Origin: Serpens sp964410065
Lineage (GTDB): Bacteria; Pseudomonadota; Gammaproteobacteria; Pseudomonadales; Pseudomonadaceae
DNA: 64,000 nt
Direction of reading: 5' to 3'
NCBI GenBank assembly: GCA_964410065.1
Contig: CAYPFO010000007.1
Location: 1-64,000, forward strand
The notes beneath the pieces are model-generated. The model saw only the letters and a list, made by a program, of their open reading frames with translations, ran no database searches and had not been told where the DNA came from. Shown piece after piece: positions 33,869 through 42,175 of this stretch (positions are counted from its first letter, which is position 1; each line of letters opens with the position of its first letter). A program made the position numbers and the translations under genes.

Positions 33869-33945
33869 GTCGCGCTTTCCGAGCCGCGGAGGAGTGGCCG
33901 GCGGCGCTGCGAGAGTGGACGCTTCCGCCGTTCGGACTGAGCATG

Positions 33946-33970
33946 AAAAAGGGGAGCCGCGGCTCCCCTG
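33946..33970 (-). terminator. Terminator of argB (minus strand)
   Basis: A perfect 20-base palindrome AGGGGAGCCGCGGCTCCCCT (33950-33969) is followed on the minus strand by TTTTT. It lies 22 bases after the argB stop and may also slow the converging DUF4124 transcript. Confidence 0.82.
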
Positions 33971-33991
33971 CTCGTTACTGGGACTGGGTGT

Positions 33992-34897
33992 TTAGGCGCC
34001 GCTGTTGTTGGTGATCAGCGTGCCGACGCCGGTGTCGGTGAAGATCTCCAGTAGCACCGCATTGGGCACCCGGCCGTCGATGATGTGCGCGCTGTTCACG
34101 CCGCCCTGCACCGCTTCCAGGGCGCAACGGATCTTCGGCAGCATGCCGCCGTAGATGGTGCCATCGGCGATCAGCGCATCCACCTGCTCGGTGGACAGGC
34201 CGGTGAGCACGTTGCCCTGCTTGTCCATCAGGCCGGCGATGTTGGTCAGCAGCATCAGCTTCTCGGCCTTGAGCGCCTCGGCGACTTTGCCAGCCACCAG
34301 GTCGGCGTTGATGTTGTAGGACTCGCCATCCTTGCCCACGCCAATCGGCGCGATCACCGGGATGAAGTTGCCGTTCACCAGGCGGGTGATCAGGTCGGTG
34401 TTGATGTGGACCACTTCGCCGACCTGGCCGATGTCGATGATTTCCGGCTGGGTCATTTCCGGCGTCTGGCGGGTGACTTTCAGCTTGCGGGCGCGAATCA
34501 GGTTGGCGTCTTTGCCGGTCAGGCCCAGGGCCTGGCCGCCGTGACGGTTGATCAGGTTGACGATGTCCTTGTTGACCTGGCCGCCGAGGACCATTTCCAC
34601 CACGTCCATGGTCTGGCTGTCGGTGACGCGCATGCCGTCGATGAAGTGGCTCTCGATGGACAGGCGCTTGAGCAGGTCGCCGATCTGCGGGCCGCCGCCG
34701 TGCACCACCACCGGATTGATGCCCACCGCCTTCATCAGCACGATGTCGCGGGCGAAGCCGGTCTTCAGCTCGTCGCTCTCCATGGCGTTGCCGCCGTACT
34801 TGATCACCAGGGTCTTGCCGACGAAGCGGCGAATGTAGGGCAGCGCTTCGGACAGTACCTGGGCGACTTGGGTAGCGTCATCACGACTGAGGGTCAT
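33992..34897 (-). CDS. argB: Acetylglutamate kinase
   Basis: Second step of arginine synthesis; phosphorylates N-acetylglutamate. From MTLSRDDATQVAQVL (ATG 34897) the protein has 301 residues, matching PAO1 ArgB. Conserved sites: VIKYGGNAM, VVVHGGGPQI, NLINRHGGQALGLTGKDANLI, and PIGVGKDGESYNINADLVAG. The N-terminal helix typical of the arginine-sensitive, hexameric class is present, so feedback inhibition by arginine is expected. Downstream of algC with 144 bases between, the argB-algC-dut-coaBC order being the usual one. Confidence 0.98.
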   Translation of the reverse strand: MTLSRDDATQVAQVLSEALPYIRRFVGKTLVIKYGGNAMESDELKTGFARDIVLMKAVGINPVVVHGGGPQIGDLLKRLSIESHFIDGMRVTDSQTMDVVEMVLGGQVNKDIVNLINRHGGQALGLTGKDANLIRARKLKVTRQTPEMTQPEIIDIGQVGEVVHINTDLITRLVNGNFIPVIAPIGVGKDGESYNINADLVAGKVAEALKAEKLMLLTNIAGLMDKQGNVLTGLSTEQVDALIADGTIYGGMLPKIRCALEAVQGGVNSAHIIDGRVPNAVLLEIFTDTGVGTLITNNSGA

Positions 34898-35041
34898 GCG
34901 GAACTCCGGTGCAACGATTCGGGGGTTATAAAGGCGACCAGCACCACGCAAGGGCGTGGTGCGGTGGCTGTGGCAATTATCGGCTGTAAGACTAAGGATC
35001 TGCGGGAAAAGTCAGCTGTTCGGCCATTTTTTCTCGCCACC

Positions 35042-37561
35042 CTAGAACGGCAGCGCCAGCTTGGGCACCACCTTGTGCAGCTGTTCGCGGAACACGGCCT
35101 TGATACGCTCCAGCTCGCCGGTGCTTTCCGCCTCGAAGCGCAACACCAGTACCGGCGTGGTGTTGGAGGCGCGCACCAGGCCCCAGCCGTGGGGATAATC
35201 GATGCGCAAGCCATCCAGGGTGGTGAGTTGCGCCTCGCCCCACTGGGCGTTGCGTTGCAGCGCGGCGATGATCTTGAATTTGCTGTCCTCGGTGACCGGA
35301 ATGTTGATCTCCGGGGTGGATATATCATCGGGGAAGGCGGCGAACAGCGGTTCGGCGGCTTGTTGTTCCAGGCTGAGAATTTCCAGCAAGCGCGCAGCGG
35401 CGTAAATGCCGTCGTCAAAGCCGAACCAGCGTTCCTTGAAGAAAATATGCCCGCTCATTTCGCCGGCCAGCAGTGCGCCGGTTTCCTTCATCTTCTTCTT
35501 CATCAGCGAGTGGCCGGTTTTCCACATCACCGGTCGCCCGCCGTGGGCGCTGACCAGCGCGGCCAGGCGCCGGGTGCACTTGACGTCATAGATCACATCG
35601 GCGCCGGGGTTGCGCGAAACCACGTCCTTGGCGAACAGCATCAGCAGGCGGTCCGGATAGACGATGGTGCCGGTGTTGGTCACCACGCCCACGCGGTCGG
35701 CATCGCCGTCGAAGGCCAGGCCCAGGTCGGCTTTTTCGGCCTTGACGCGGGCGATCAGGTCCTTGAGGTTGTCCGGCTTGCCCGGGTCGGGGTGGTGGTT
35801 GGGGAAGTGACCATCCACCTCGCAATACAGGGGAACCACTGTGCAGCCCAGCGCTTCGATCAGCTGCGGGGCAATCACGCCACCGACGCCGTTGCCGCAG
35901 TCGATCACCACTTTCATGGGTTTGGCCAAGGCGATGTCGTCGCGAATCTGGGCGAAATAACGCGGCAGGATATCGATCTGTTCGACGCTGCCCACACCGT
36001 TGGCCAGGTCTTGGGTATCGAGGCGGGTCTTCAGCGCCAGGATCTGCTCATTGGCCAGGGTGTCGCCGGCGATGACGATCTTGAAGCCGTTGTAAACCGG
36101 CGGGTTGTGGCTCCCGGTCAGCATGACCCCAGACGTGGCCGGCAGTACATGGGTGGCGAAGTAGAGCACCGGCGTGGGCACCATGCCCAGGTCAGTGACC
36201 TGGCAGCCGCAATCGACCAGACCCTGGATCAGCGGCTGCACCAGCAGCGGACCGGACAGGCGTCCGTCGCGGCCGACGGCCACACGTGGCTCGCCCTTGG
36301 CCAGGCTGGCCGAGCCGATGGCGCGGCCGATCCAGTAGGCGCTGTCCGCAGTCAGGCTGTCACCGACCACGCCGCGGATGTCATAGGCGCGAAAGATGCT
36401 TGCCGGCAACGCGGGAACGGCACCGGCCGTGTCGGGCGTGGCAGACGGCGGATCGAGTTCGGGAAGGTCCAGGTCAAGGATTTCCGTGGGCTGGAACAAC
36501 GGGTCGACCAGTTGGCTATCCGCCTGCGGTTTCGGCGCAGCTGCCGTAGGCGTGGACGGCGAAGCCTGGTGTGGCAGGCGTGCCAGTTGCTGCGCCAACG
36601 GGTCGAGTTCAGCCAAGTGCAGACGTGGCGCCTGGATATTCTTGCCGTCGATGAGGGCTTGCAGCATCTGGCCCAGTTGGCGGGCATCGTTGTGCAGGCG
36701 GCGCTTGTGCTGTTTGTGCAGCCATTGCAGGCTCAGCACCAGCCCGGCCAGAGCGAGCAGGGCGGCAAAGCCCAGCCAGTGCGGTGCTGGCAGGCTGGCC
36801 AGCGTGCCGCTGGGGCTGAAGCTCAGTTGCCAGTGGGGATTGCCGCTGTTCAGGACAACACTTGAATCCGCAGCACCGGAGCCGCCGCGTTGGGTGAGCA
36901 GTTGCGCCGGAGCATTGCCGAATTGCTGGGTCAGGCGCAGCTGGCCGGCTTCGGCGGGCAGCACGGGTAGAGTGCGCAGCAGGCGTTGCAGATCGGTCAC
37001 CAGCAACAGGCTGCCCAGCGGTTGGTTGTCTTCACCTACGGCAACCGCGCTGTAGAGCAGCCAGCGTTCGCCGACCTGATAGGCCTCCGGCGGGGGCTTG
37101 AGGCCGTTTTCGGCGCGCCGCTGCAGATCCACGGCGGCGAAACTCACCGGCACGCTGCGGCTGCGGTCGGGGCGTGCTTCACCCCGGCGAGTGAGCACGG
37201 CGTCGATAACCCCGGCAGAGGTCGCCAGGCCTCGTTCGGCCTGGTGCCGCAGTTCCTTGTCGTCATTGCCCAAGGCCTGGAGGACCTGGGGCTGCTGCGC
37301 CAATGACTGGGCATCGGCAGTCAGGAGGACCAGGCCCTGTTGCAAGGCGCTGGCCTGGCTGTTGGCCCACGCCTGTACCAGGCGGGCCTGTTGCTGCTGG
37401 CGCTGTTCGAGCAGGCTATAACCGAGTAGCAGGCCGGCGGCCAGCAGGCCAGTGAGGCCGATCAGCAGGCTAGGCAGCCAGCCGGAGCTGTTGCGTGTCG
37501 GTTGGCGGGGCGCCGGGCTCGTCGGGCGAGCGTTCTGATTATTTTTATTCTGGCGTTTCAC
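35042..37561 (-). CDS. algC: Phosphomannomutase/phosphoglucomutase AlgC fused to a membrane sensor-like N-terminus
   Basis: Interconverts mannose/glucose 6- and 1-phosphates for alginate, LPS and rhamnolipid precursors. The 839-residue frame has a membrane helix (about 28-50), a roughly 210-residue extracytoplasmic-like region, a second helix (about 262-282) and a helical/Pro-rich linker. The catalytic core then runs from about 377. Active-site S484 lies in TGSHNPP (equivalent to S108 of PAO1 AlgC), and the metal loop is DGDAD where PAO1 has DGDGD. The C-terminal phosphate site is RASNTTPVLVLRFEA. No ATG or GTG occurs just before the core, so the enzyme is probably made only as this fusion. 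Confidence 0.94.
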   Translation of the reverse strand: MKRQNKNNQNARPTSPAPRQPTRNSSGWLPSLLIGLTGLLAAGLLLGYSLLEQRQQQQARLVQAWANSQASALQQGLVLLTADAQSLAQQPQVLQALGNDDKELRHQAERGLATSAGVIDAVLTRRGEARPDRSRSVPVSFAAVDLQRRAENGLKPPPEAYQVGERWLLYSAVAVGEDNQPLGSLLLVTDLQRLLRTLPVLPAEAGQLRLTQQFGNAPAQLLTQRGGSGAADSSVVLNSGNPHWQLSFSPSGTLASLPAPHWLGFAALLALAGLVLSLQWLHKQHKRRLHNDARQLGQMLQALIDGKNIQAPRLHLAELDPLAQQLARLPHQASPSTPTAAAPKPQADSQLVDPLFQPTEILDLDLPELDPPSATPDTAGAVPALPASIFRAYDIRGVVGDSLTADSAYWIGRAIGSASLAKGEPRVAVGRDGRLSGPLLVQPLIQGLVDCGCQVTDLGMVPTPVLYFATHVLPATSGVMLTGSHNPPVYNGFKIVIAGDTLANEQILALKTRLDTQDLANGVGSVEQIDILPRYFAQIRDDIALAKPMKVVIDCGNGVGGVIAPQLIEALGCTVVPLYCEVDGHFPNHHPDPGKPDNLKDLIARVKAEKADLGLAFDGDADRVGVVTNTGTIVYPDRLLMLFAKDVVSRNPGADVIYDVKCTRRLAALVSAHGGRPVMWKTGHSLMKKKMKETGALLAGEMSGHIFFKERWFGFDDGIYAAARLLEILSLEQQAAEPLFAAFPDDISTPEINIPVTEDSKFKIIAALQRNAQWGEAQLTTLDGLRIDYPHGWGLVRASNTTPVLVLRFEAESTGELERIKAVFREQLHKVVPKLALPF

Positions 37562-37596
37562 GTACGTCTCCCTGTGCCGCAGTGTTCCGGAAAGGG

Positions 37597-37742
37597 CTAG
37601 CAGGCCGTTGAAAAACTACCTGCGTTGGCAATACTGCGTTAAAAACAGGCTCGGAATGCTCATTTAGAACGCTAAACTCCGCTTCCTCGCCCGTTTTTGC
37701 CTTGTCTTGCCTGCCTCGCCTACGTTTCCAACGGCCTGCTAG
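37597..37742. mobile_element. MITE-like element with perfect 14-base terminal inverted repeats
   Basis: A 146-base segment bounded by CTAGCAGGCCGTTG (37597-37610) and its exact complement CAACGGCCTGCTAG (37729-37742). It has no coding capacity. The inner flanks differ (AAAAACTACC versus TTTCC inward). The right end supplies the TAG stop of dut. Similar 'CAGGCCGTTGAAAAACT' elements recur in pseudomonad genomes as I recall. The origin as a transposon derivative is inferred from structure. Confidence 0.75.
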
Positions 37743-38194
37743 TGGCTGCCGGAGTGACCGAAGCCGCCGGTGCCGCGCAGGCTGTCGTCGAATTCCTCGA
37801 CCAGCTCGAAATGCGCCTGCACCACCGGCACCAGCACCAGTTGGGCCAGGCGCTCGCCAATCTTGACGGTGAAGGCGTCGTTGCCTCGGTTCCAGCAGGA
37901 CACCATCAGCTCGCCCTGGTAGTCGGAATCGATCAGCCCGACCAGGTTGCCGAGCACGATGCCGTGCTTATGGCCCAGGCCCGAGCGCGGCAGGATCAGC
38001 GCGGCCAGGCCCGGGTCGGCAATATGGATGGCCAGCCCGGTGGGAATCAGCACGGTCTGGCCCGGCTGCAGGGTCAGGTCTTCGGCCAACATGGCGCGCA
38101 AATCGAGGCCGGCGGAGCCCGGCGTGGCGTAGCCGGGCAGCGGGAAATCGCGGCCCAGGCGGGGATCGAGGATCTTGGCTTGCAAAGCGTGCAT
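37739..38194 (-). CDS. dut: Deoxyuridine 5'-triphosphate nucleotidohydrolase
   Basis: dUTPase that keeps uracil out of DNA and makes dUMP for thymidylate synthesis. The 151 residues include motif 1 PGSAGLDLRA, motif 3 GNLVGLIDSDYQGELMVSCWNRG and the C-terminal motif 5 GTGGFGHSGSH. Its TAG stop at 37739-37741 lies in the terminal repeat of the adjacent MITE-like element. The length is nevertheless normal, so function is intact. Seven bases separate it from coaBC upstream, indicating one transcript. Confidence 0.98.
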   Translation of the reverse strand: MHALQAKILDPRLGRDFPLPGYATPGSAGLDLRAMLAEDLTLQPGQTVLIPTGLAIHIADPGLAALILPRSGLGHKHGIVLGNLVGLIDSDYQGELMVSCWNRGNDAFTVKIGERLAQLVLVPVVQAHFELVEEFDDSLRGTGGFGHSGSH

Positions 38195-38201
38195 GGCGGT
38201 C

Positions 38202-39410
38202 TCAGTGAGCGGTGTAACGCGCGGCGATAAGGGCGATCAGCTGGCGGGCGATCTTGCCCTTGCTGGTCTGGGCGAAGCCAGTCTGCTGCAACTGGCGGTC
38301 AATGACGGTGATGGCGTTCTCTTCGCTGTTGAAGCCGATGGTCGGGTTGGCGACGTCGTTGGCGACGATCAGGTCGAGGTTCTTGTCCTTGAGCTTGCGC
38401 GCGGCATAGTCGAGCAGGTGCTCGGTTTCGGCGGCAAAGCCGACGCTGAACGGCCGGTCCGGGCGCCCGGCCAGGGTGGCGAGAATGTCCGGGTTGCGCA
38501 CCATCTGCAAGAACAGGCCGTCGCCGGTGGTGGGGTCTTTCTTGAGCTTCTGCGCGGCGATCACTTCCGGGCGGTAATCGGCCACCGCCGCCGCGGCGAT
38601 GAGGATATCGCTGGGCATCGCGGCTTCGCAGGCGGCCAGCATGTCGCGGGCGCTGATCACGTCGATGCGCTGTACCCGATCCGGGGTCGGCAAAAACACC
38701 GGGCCGCTGACCAACGTCACCTGCGCGCCGGCTTCGGCGGCCGCTTCGGCCAGGGCGAAGCCCATCTTGCCGGAGCTGTGGTTGGTGATGTAGCGAACCG
38801 GGTCGATGTTTTCCTGGGTCGGGCCGGCGGTGATCAACACACGCACGCCGTCCAGCACGTTGCGCTGGAAGCAGTCGGCGGCCAATTGGGCCAGCTCGTC
38901 GGCTTCCAGCATGCGTCCGAGGCCCACGTCGCCGCAGGCCTGGCTGCCGGCCGCCGGCCCGAACAGGCGCATGCCGCGCTGAACGAGAGTCTGCGCATTG
39001 GCCTGGGTGGCTGGATCGCGCCACATGGCCTGGTTCATGGCCGGCGCCAGGGTGACCTGGGCGTCGGTGGCCAGCACCAGCGTGGTCAACAGGTCATTGG
39101 CCACGCCTTGCGCCAGGCGCGCCATGATGTCGGCGGTGGCCGGGGCGATCAGCACCAGGTCGGCCCATTTGGCCAGCTCGATATGGCCCATCGCGGCTTC
39201 GGCGGCGGGATCGAGCAAGTCCAGGTGCACGGGATGGCCGGACAACGCCTGCAGGGTCAGCGGGGTAATGAATTCGCGGCCGCCGTGGGTCATGACGACA
39301 TGAACGTCGGCGCCCTGGTCGCGTAAGCGACGTACCAGTTCGGCGCTCTTGTAGGCAGCGATACCGCCGCCGACGCCGAGCACGATGCGTTTCCGATAGA
39401 GTCGCTGCAT
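38202..39410 (-). CDS. coaBC: Bifunctional phosphopantothenoylcysteine decarboxylase / phosphopantothenate-cysteine ligase
   Basis: Two coenzyme A synthesis enzymes in one chain of 402 residues. The N-terminal flavoprotein CoaC (about 1-185) starts KRIVLGVGGGIAAYKSAELVRRL and contains the catalytic His in THGGREFITPLTLQALS plus PAMNQAMW. CoaB (about 190-402) shows VLITAGPTQENIDPVRYITNHSSGKMGFALAEAA and NDVANPTIGFNSEENA. ATG 39410. Divergent from radC and followed by dut, the classical dfp-dut arrangement. Confidence 0.98.
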   Translation of the reverse strand: MQRLYRKRIVLGVGGGIAAYKSAELVRRLRDQGADVHVVMTHGGREFITPLTLQALSGHPVHLDLLDPAAEAAMGHIELAKWADLVLIAPATADIMARLAQGVANDLLTTLVLATDAQVTLAPAMNQAMWRDPATQANAQTLVQRGMRLFGPAAGSQACGDVGLGRMLEADELAQLAADCFQRNVLDGVRVLITAGPTQENIDPVRYITNHSSGKMGFALAEAAAEAGAQVTLVSGPVFLPTPDRVQRIDVISARDMLAACEAAMPSDILIAAAAVADYRPEVIAAQKLKKDPTTGDGLFLQMVRNPDILATLAGRPDRPFSVGFAAETEHLLDYAARKLKDKNLDLIVANDVANPTIGFNSEENAITVIDRQLQQTGFAQTSKGKIARQLIALIAARYTAH

Positions 39411-39553
39411 AGGCCAGCCTTTTAGCTAAGACGAGACAAGGCACACAGCGCGACGCCTCCCCAGGCCAACGCTGCGCGTAAGGGCGGCTACGATATCACA
39501 GCGTCTATGGCGCACGCGGGGCAACGAGAACAAGAAAACGACAAGGAGATGTC

Positions 39554-40228
39554 ATGAGTATTCGCAATTGGCCGGTGGCGGAGCGGCCGCGGGAGAAGCT
39601 GCTCGAGCAGGGAGCGGCGGCGCTGTCCGATGCCGAGCTGTTGGCCATTTTTCTGCGTACCGGTGTGGTCGGTCGCAGCGCGGTGGACCTGGCCCGTCAT
39701 CTGCTCAACGAATTCGGCAGCCTGCGCGCGCTGCTTGAAGCGGACCTGTCGCGCTTCAGTTCCCACTTGGGTTTAGGCCCGGCCAAGTTCGCCCAACTGC
39801 AGGCGGTGCTGGAGATGGGCCGTCGGCATCTGGCCGAGCGGATCAAGCGCGATTCCGCGCTGGAAAGCCCGCAAGCGGTGCGCGACTACCTCAAGGCGCA
39901 GCTGCGCCACGAGCCTCACGAAGTGTTTGGCTGCCTGTTTCTCGATTCCAAGCATCGTGTGCTGGCCTTCGAAGCACTGTTTCGCGGCACCGTCGACGGC
40001 GCCAGCGTGTATGCCCGCCAGGTGGTCAAGCGCGCCCTGGCGCATAACGCCGCCGCCTTGATCCTGACCCACAATCATCCCTCGGGAGTGGCCGAACCGA
40101 GCCAGGCCGATCGCCAGCTCACCGAGCGGCTCAAGGAGGCGCTGGCGCTGGTGGATGTGCGGGTGCTCGATCACTTTATCGTCGGTGACGGCGAGCCGCT
40201 GTCCATGGCGGAATATGGCTGGATGTGA
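39554..40228 (+). CDS. radC: RadC family JAB/MPN domain protein
   Basis: A 224-residue RadC protein. N-terminal helix-hairpin-helix-like region (about 1-100, ERPREKLLEQGAAALSDAELLAIFLRTG) and a C-terminal JAB1/MPN metalloprotease-like domain. The JAMM motif is complete: HNHPSGVAEPSQAD near residue 173, with the upstream Glu in PHEVFGCLFLD. The true role is unclear; the old DNA-repair assignment is not supported in E. coli. ATG 39554 follows AAGGAG. A small GCCGAT/ATCGGC hairpin (40255-40271) follows the stop. Confidence 0.96.
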   Translation: MSIRNWPVAERPREKLLEQGAAALSDAELLAIFLRTGVVGRSAVDLARHLLNEFGSLRALLEADLSRFSSHLGLGPAKFAQLQAVLEMGRRHLAERIKRDSALESPQAVRDYLKAQLRHEPHEVFGCLFLDSKHRVLAFEALFRGTVDGASVYARQVVKRALAHNAAALILTHNHPSGVAEPSQADRQLTERLKEALALVDVRVLDHFIVGDGEPLSMAEYGWM

Positions 40229-40293
40229 TCGCCAGGCGGCGGCTTGCGTGTGGGGCCGATTTCACATCGGCTGACGGAGCATGCCGTCTCGCC

Positions 40294-41415
40294 TTACATC
40301 TGCTGCAGCACCTCTTCCGCCGCTCGCCAAGGCAAACCATGAGCCTCGGCAACGCCGGCGTGGGTAAGCGTGCCGGCGGCCAGATTGAGGCCGTGACGCA
40401 GGTGCACATCGTTCTGCAGCGCCTGACGGCAGCCCTGGTCGGCCAGGGCGATGACGAAGGGCAGCGTGGCGTTGTTCAGCGCCAGGGTCGAGGTGCGGGC
40501 CACCGCGCCGGGCATGTTGCTCACGCAGTAATGCACCACGTCATCGACGATGAAGGTCGGTTGGGCATGGGTGGTCGGCCGTGAGGTTTCTGCGCAGCCG
40601 CCTTGGTCGATGGCCACATCCACCAACACGGAGCCGGGCAGCATGCGTTTGATTATGTCCGCCGAGATCAGCTTGGGCGCCGCCGCGCCGGGAATCAGCA
40701 CGCTGCCGATTACCAGGTCGGCGGTCAGGAGGCGCTCTTCCAGGCTGTCGCGGGTCGAGTACAGGGTCTGCACGCGATTGCCGTACTGGGCATCCAGGCG
40801 GCGCAGGGCATCCACCTGGGTGTCCAGCACACTGACGTCCGCGCCGAGTCCCACCGCCATGGCCAGCGCCTGGCTGCCGACCACGCCAGCGCCGAGAATC
40901 AGCACCTTGCCCGGTGCCACCCCCGGCACACCGCCGAGCAGCACTCCGCGCCCGCCCTGCGGTGTTTCCAGGCAATGGGCGCCGGCCTGGATGGCCATGC
41001 GTCCGGCGACTTCGGACATCGGTGCCAGCAACGGCAGGCGACCCTGGGCATCAGTGACGGTTTCATAGGCGATGCAGGTGGCGCCGCTGGCCAGCAGCCC
41101 GTCGGTCTGGGCGCGATCCGCCGCCAGGTGCAGGTAGGTGAACAGGCAATGCTGCGGCGTCAGCCGGGCGCGTTCTTCAGGCTGCGGTTCCTTGACCTTG
41201 ATGATCAATTCGCAGGCACCGTAAAGCGTGTCGGCGTCGGCGACCACCAGAGCGCCCGCCGCTTCGTATTGCAGGTCATGAAAGCCGATGGCCGCTCCGG
41301 CCTGGCTCTGCACCAGCACCCGATGGCCACGGTGGATAAGCTCGGCCACCGAGGCCGGGGTCAGACCGACGCGGCTCTCCTGGGGTTTGATTTCCTTGGG
41401 TACGCCGATTTCCAT
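40294..41415 (-). CDS. ald: Alanine dehydrogenase
   Basis: NAD-dependent oxidative deamination of L-alanine to pyruvate. From MEIGVPKEIKPQESRVGLTP (ATG 41415) the protein has 373 residues, the family norm; the frame is open upstream to 41505 but conserved sequence starts here. NAD motif LILGAGVVGSQALAMAVGLGADV is near residue 172, and catalytic Lys and His are in IIKVKEPQPEE and LFTYLHLAAD. It lies four bases downstream of the slipin gene, so it may share the nfeD-slipin transcript. Confidence 0.96.
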   Translation of the reverse strand: MEIGVPKEIKPQESRVGLTPASVAELIHRGHRVLVQSQAGAAIGFHDLQYEAAGALVVADADTLYGACELIIKVKEPQPEERARLTPQHCLFTYLHLAADRAQTDGLLASGATCIAYETVTDAQGRLPLLAPMSEVAGRMAIQAGAHCLETPQGGRGVLLGGVPGVAPGKVLILGAGVVGSQALAMAVGLGADVSVLDTQVDALRRLDAQYGNRVQTLYSTRDSLEERLLTADLVIGSVLIPGAAAPKLISADIIKRMLPGSVLVDVAIDQGGCAETSRPTTHAQPTFIVDDVVHYCVSNMPGAVARTSTLALNNATLPFVIALADQGCRQALQNDVHLRHGLNLAAGTLTHAGVAEAHGLPWRAAEEVLQQM

Positions 41416-41419
41416 AGGC

Positions 41420-42175
41420 TCACTCCTTGACCACGCGAATGCCACTGAGCAGGTCGACCGGCATCGGAAAGAGGATGGTGGAATTCTTGTCCGTGGCGAT
41501 GGCACTCAGCGTCTGCATATAGCGCAGCTGCATGGCGCCGGGTTGCTGGGCCAGCACCTGGGCGGCCTGCATGAGTTTTTCCGACGCCTGCATTTCGCCT
41601 TCGGCGTGGATCACCTTGGCGCGCCGCTCGCGTTCGGCCTCGGCCTGGCGGGCGATGGCGCGGATCATCGACTCGTCGAGATCGACGTGCTTGATCTCGA
41701 CATTGGCCACCTTGATGCCCCAGGCATCGGTCTGGGCATCCAGGACCTTTTGAATGTCGGCATTCAGGCGCTCGCGTTCGGCGAGCATATCGTCCAGCTC
41801 ATGCTTGCCGAGGACTGAGCGCAGCGTGGTCTGCGCCAACTGGCTGGTGGCGGCGTGATAGTCCTCGACCTGGATAATCGCCTTCTCTGCATCCAGCACC
41901 CGGTAATAGATCACCGCATTGACCTTCACCGAGACGTTGTCACGGGAAATCACATCCTGAGTCGGCACATCCAGCACGATGGTGCGCAAGTCGACGCGCA
42001 CCATTTGTTGCAGGCCAGGGATCACCAGGATCAACCCCGGTCCCTTGACCTTCCAAAAGCGGCCCAGCTGGAACACCACGCCGCGTTCGTATTCGCGCAG
42101 GATGCGAAACGCCGACAGGATCAGGGCGACCAGCAGGATCACCACCATGGAAACACTCAAGGAATAACCCATCAT
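41420..42175 (-). CDS. Slipin (stomatin/prohibitin-like SPFH) membrane protein
   Basis: A 251-residue SPFH-domain protein: membrane anchor about 5-25, then the band-7 domain (REYERGVVFQLGRFWKVKGPGLILVIPGLQQMVRVDLRTI). A coiled-coil tail (QAEAERERRAKVIHAEGEMQASEKL) ends with the hydrophobic TILFPMPVDLL. The start overlaps the nfeD stop by four bases (ATGA, 42172-42175). Slipin and NfeD are widely paired; the protease cleaves the C-terminal hydrophobic region of the partner in archaea. A role in membrane microdomains is inferred. Confidence 0.95.
   Translation of the reverse strand: MMGYSLSVSMVVILLVALILSAFRILREYERGVVFQLGRFWKVKGPGLILVIPGLQQMVRVDLRTIVLDVPTQDVISRDNVSVKVNAVIYYRVLDAEKAIIQVEDYHAATSQLAQTTLRSVLGKHELDDMLAERERLNADIQKVLDAQTDAWGIKVANVEIKHVDLDESMIRAIARQAEAERERRAKVIHAEGEMQASEKLMQAAQVLAQQPGAMQLRYMQTLSAIATDKNSTILFPMPVDLLSGIRVVKE

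Noticed and set aside
34085..36865. 926-codon open frame on the plus strand opposite argB and algC
   Set aside because: It spans the argB-algC gap and the two antisense genes, with low-complexity His/Gln/Asp/Val composition typical of codon-shadow translation.
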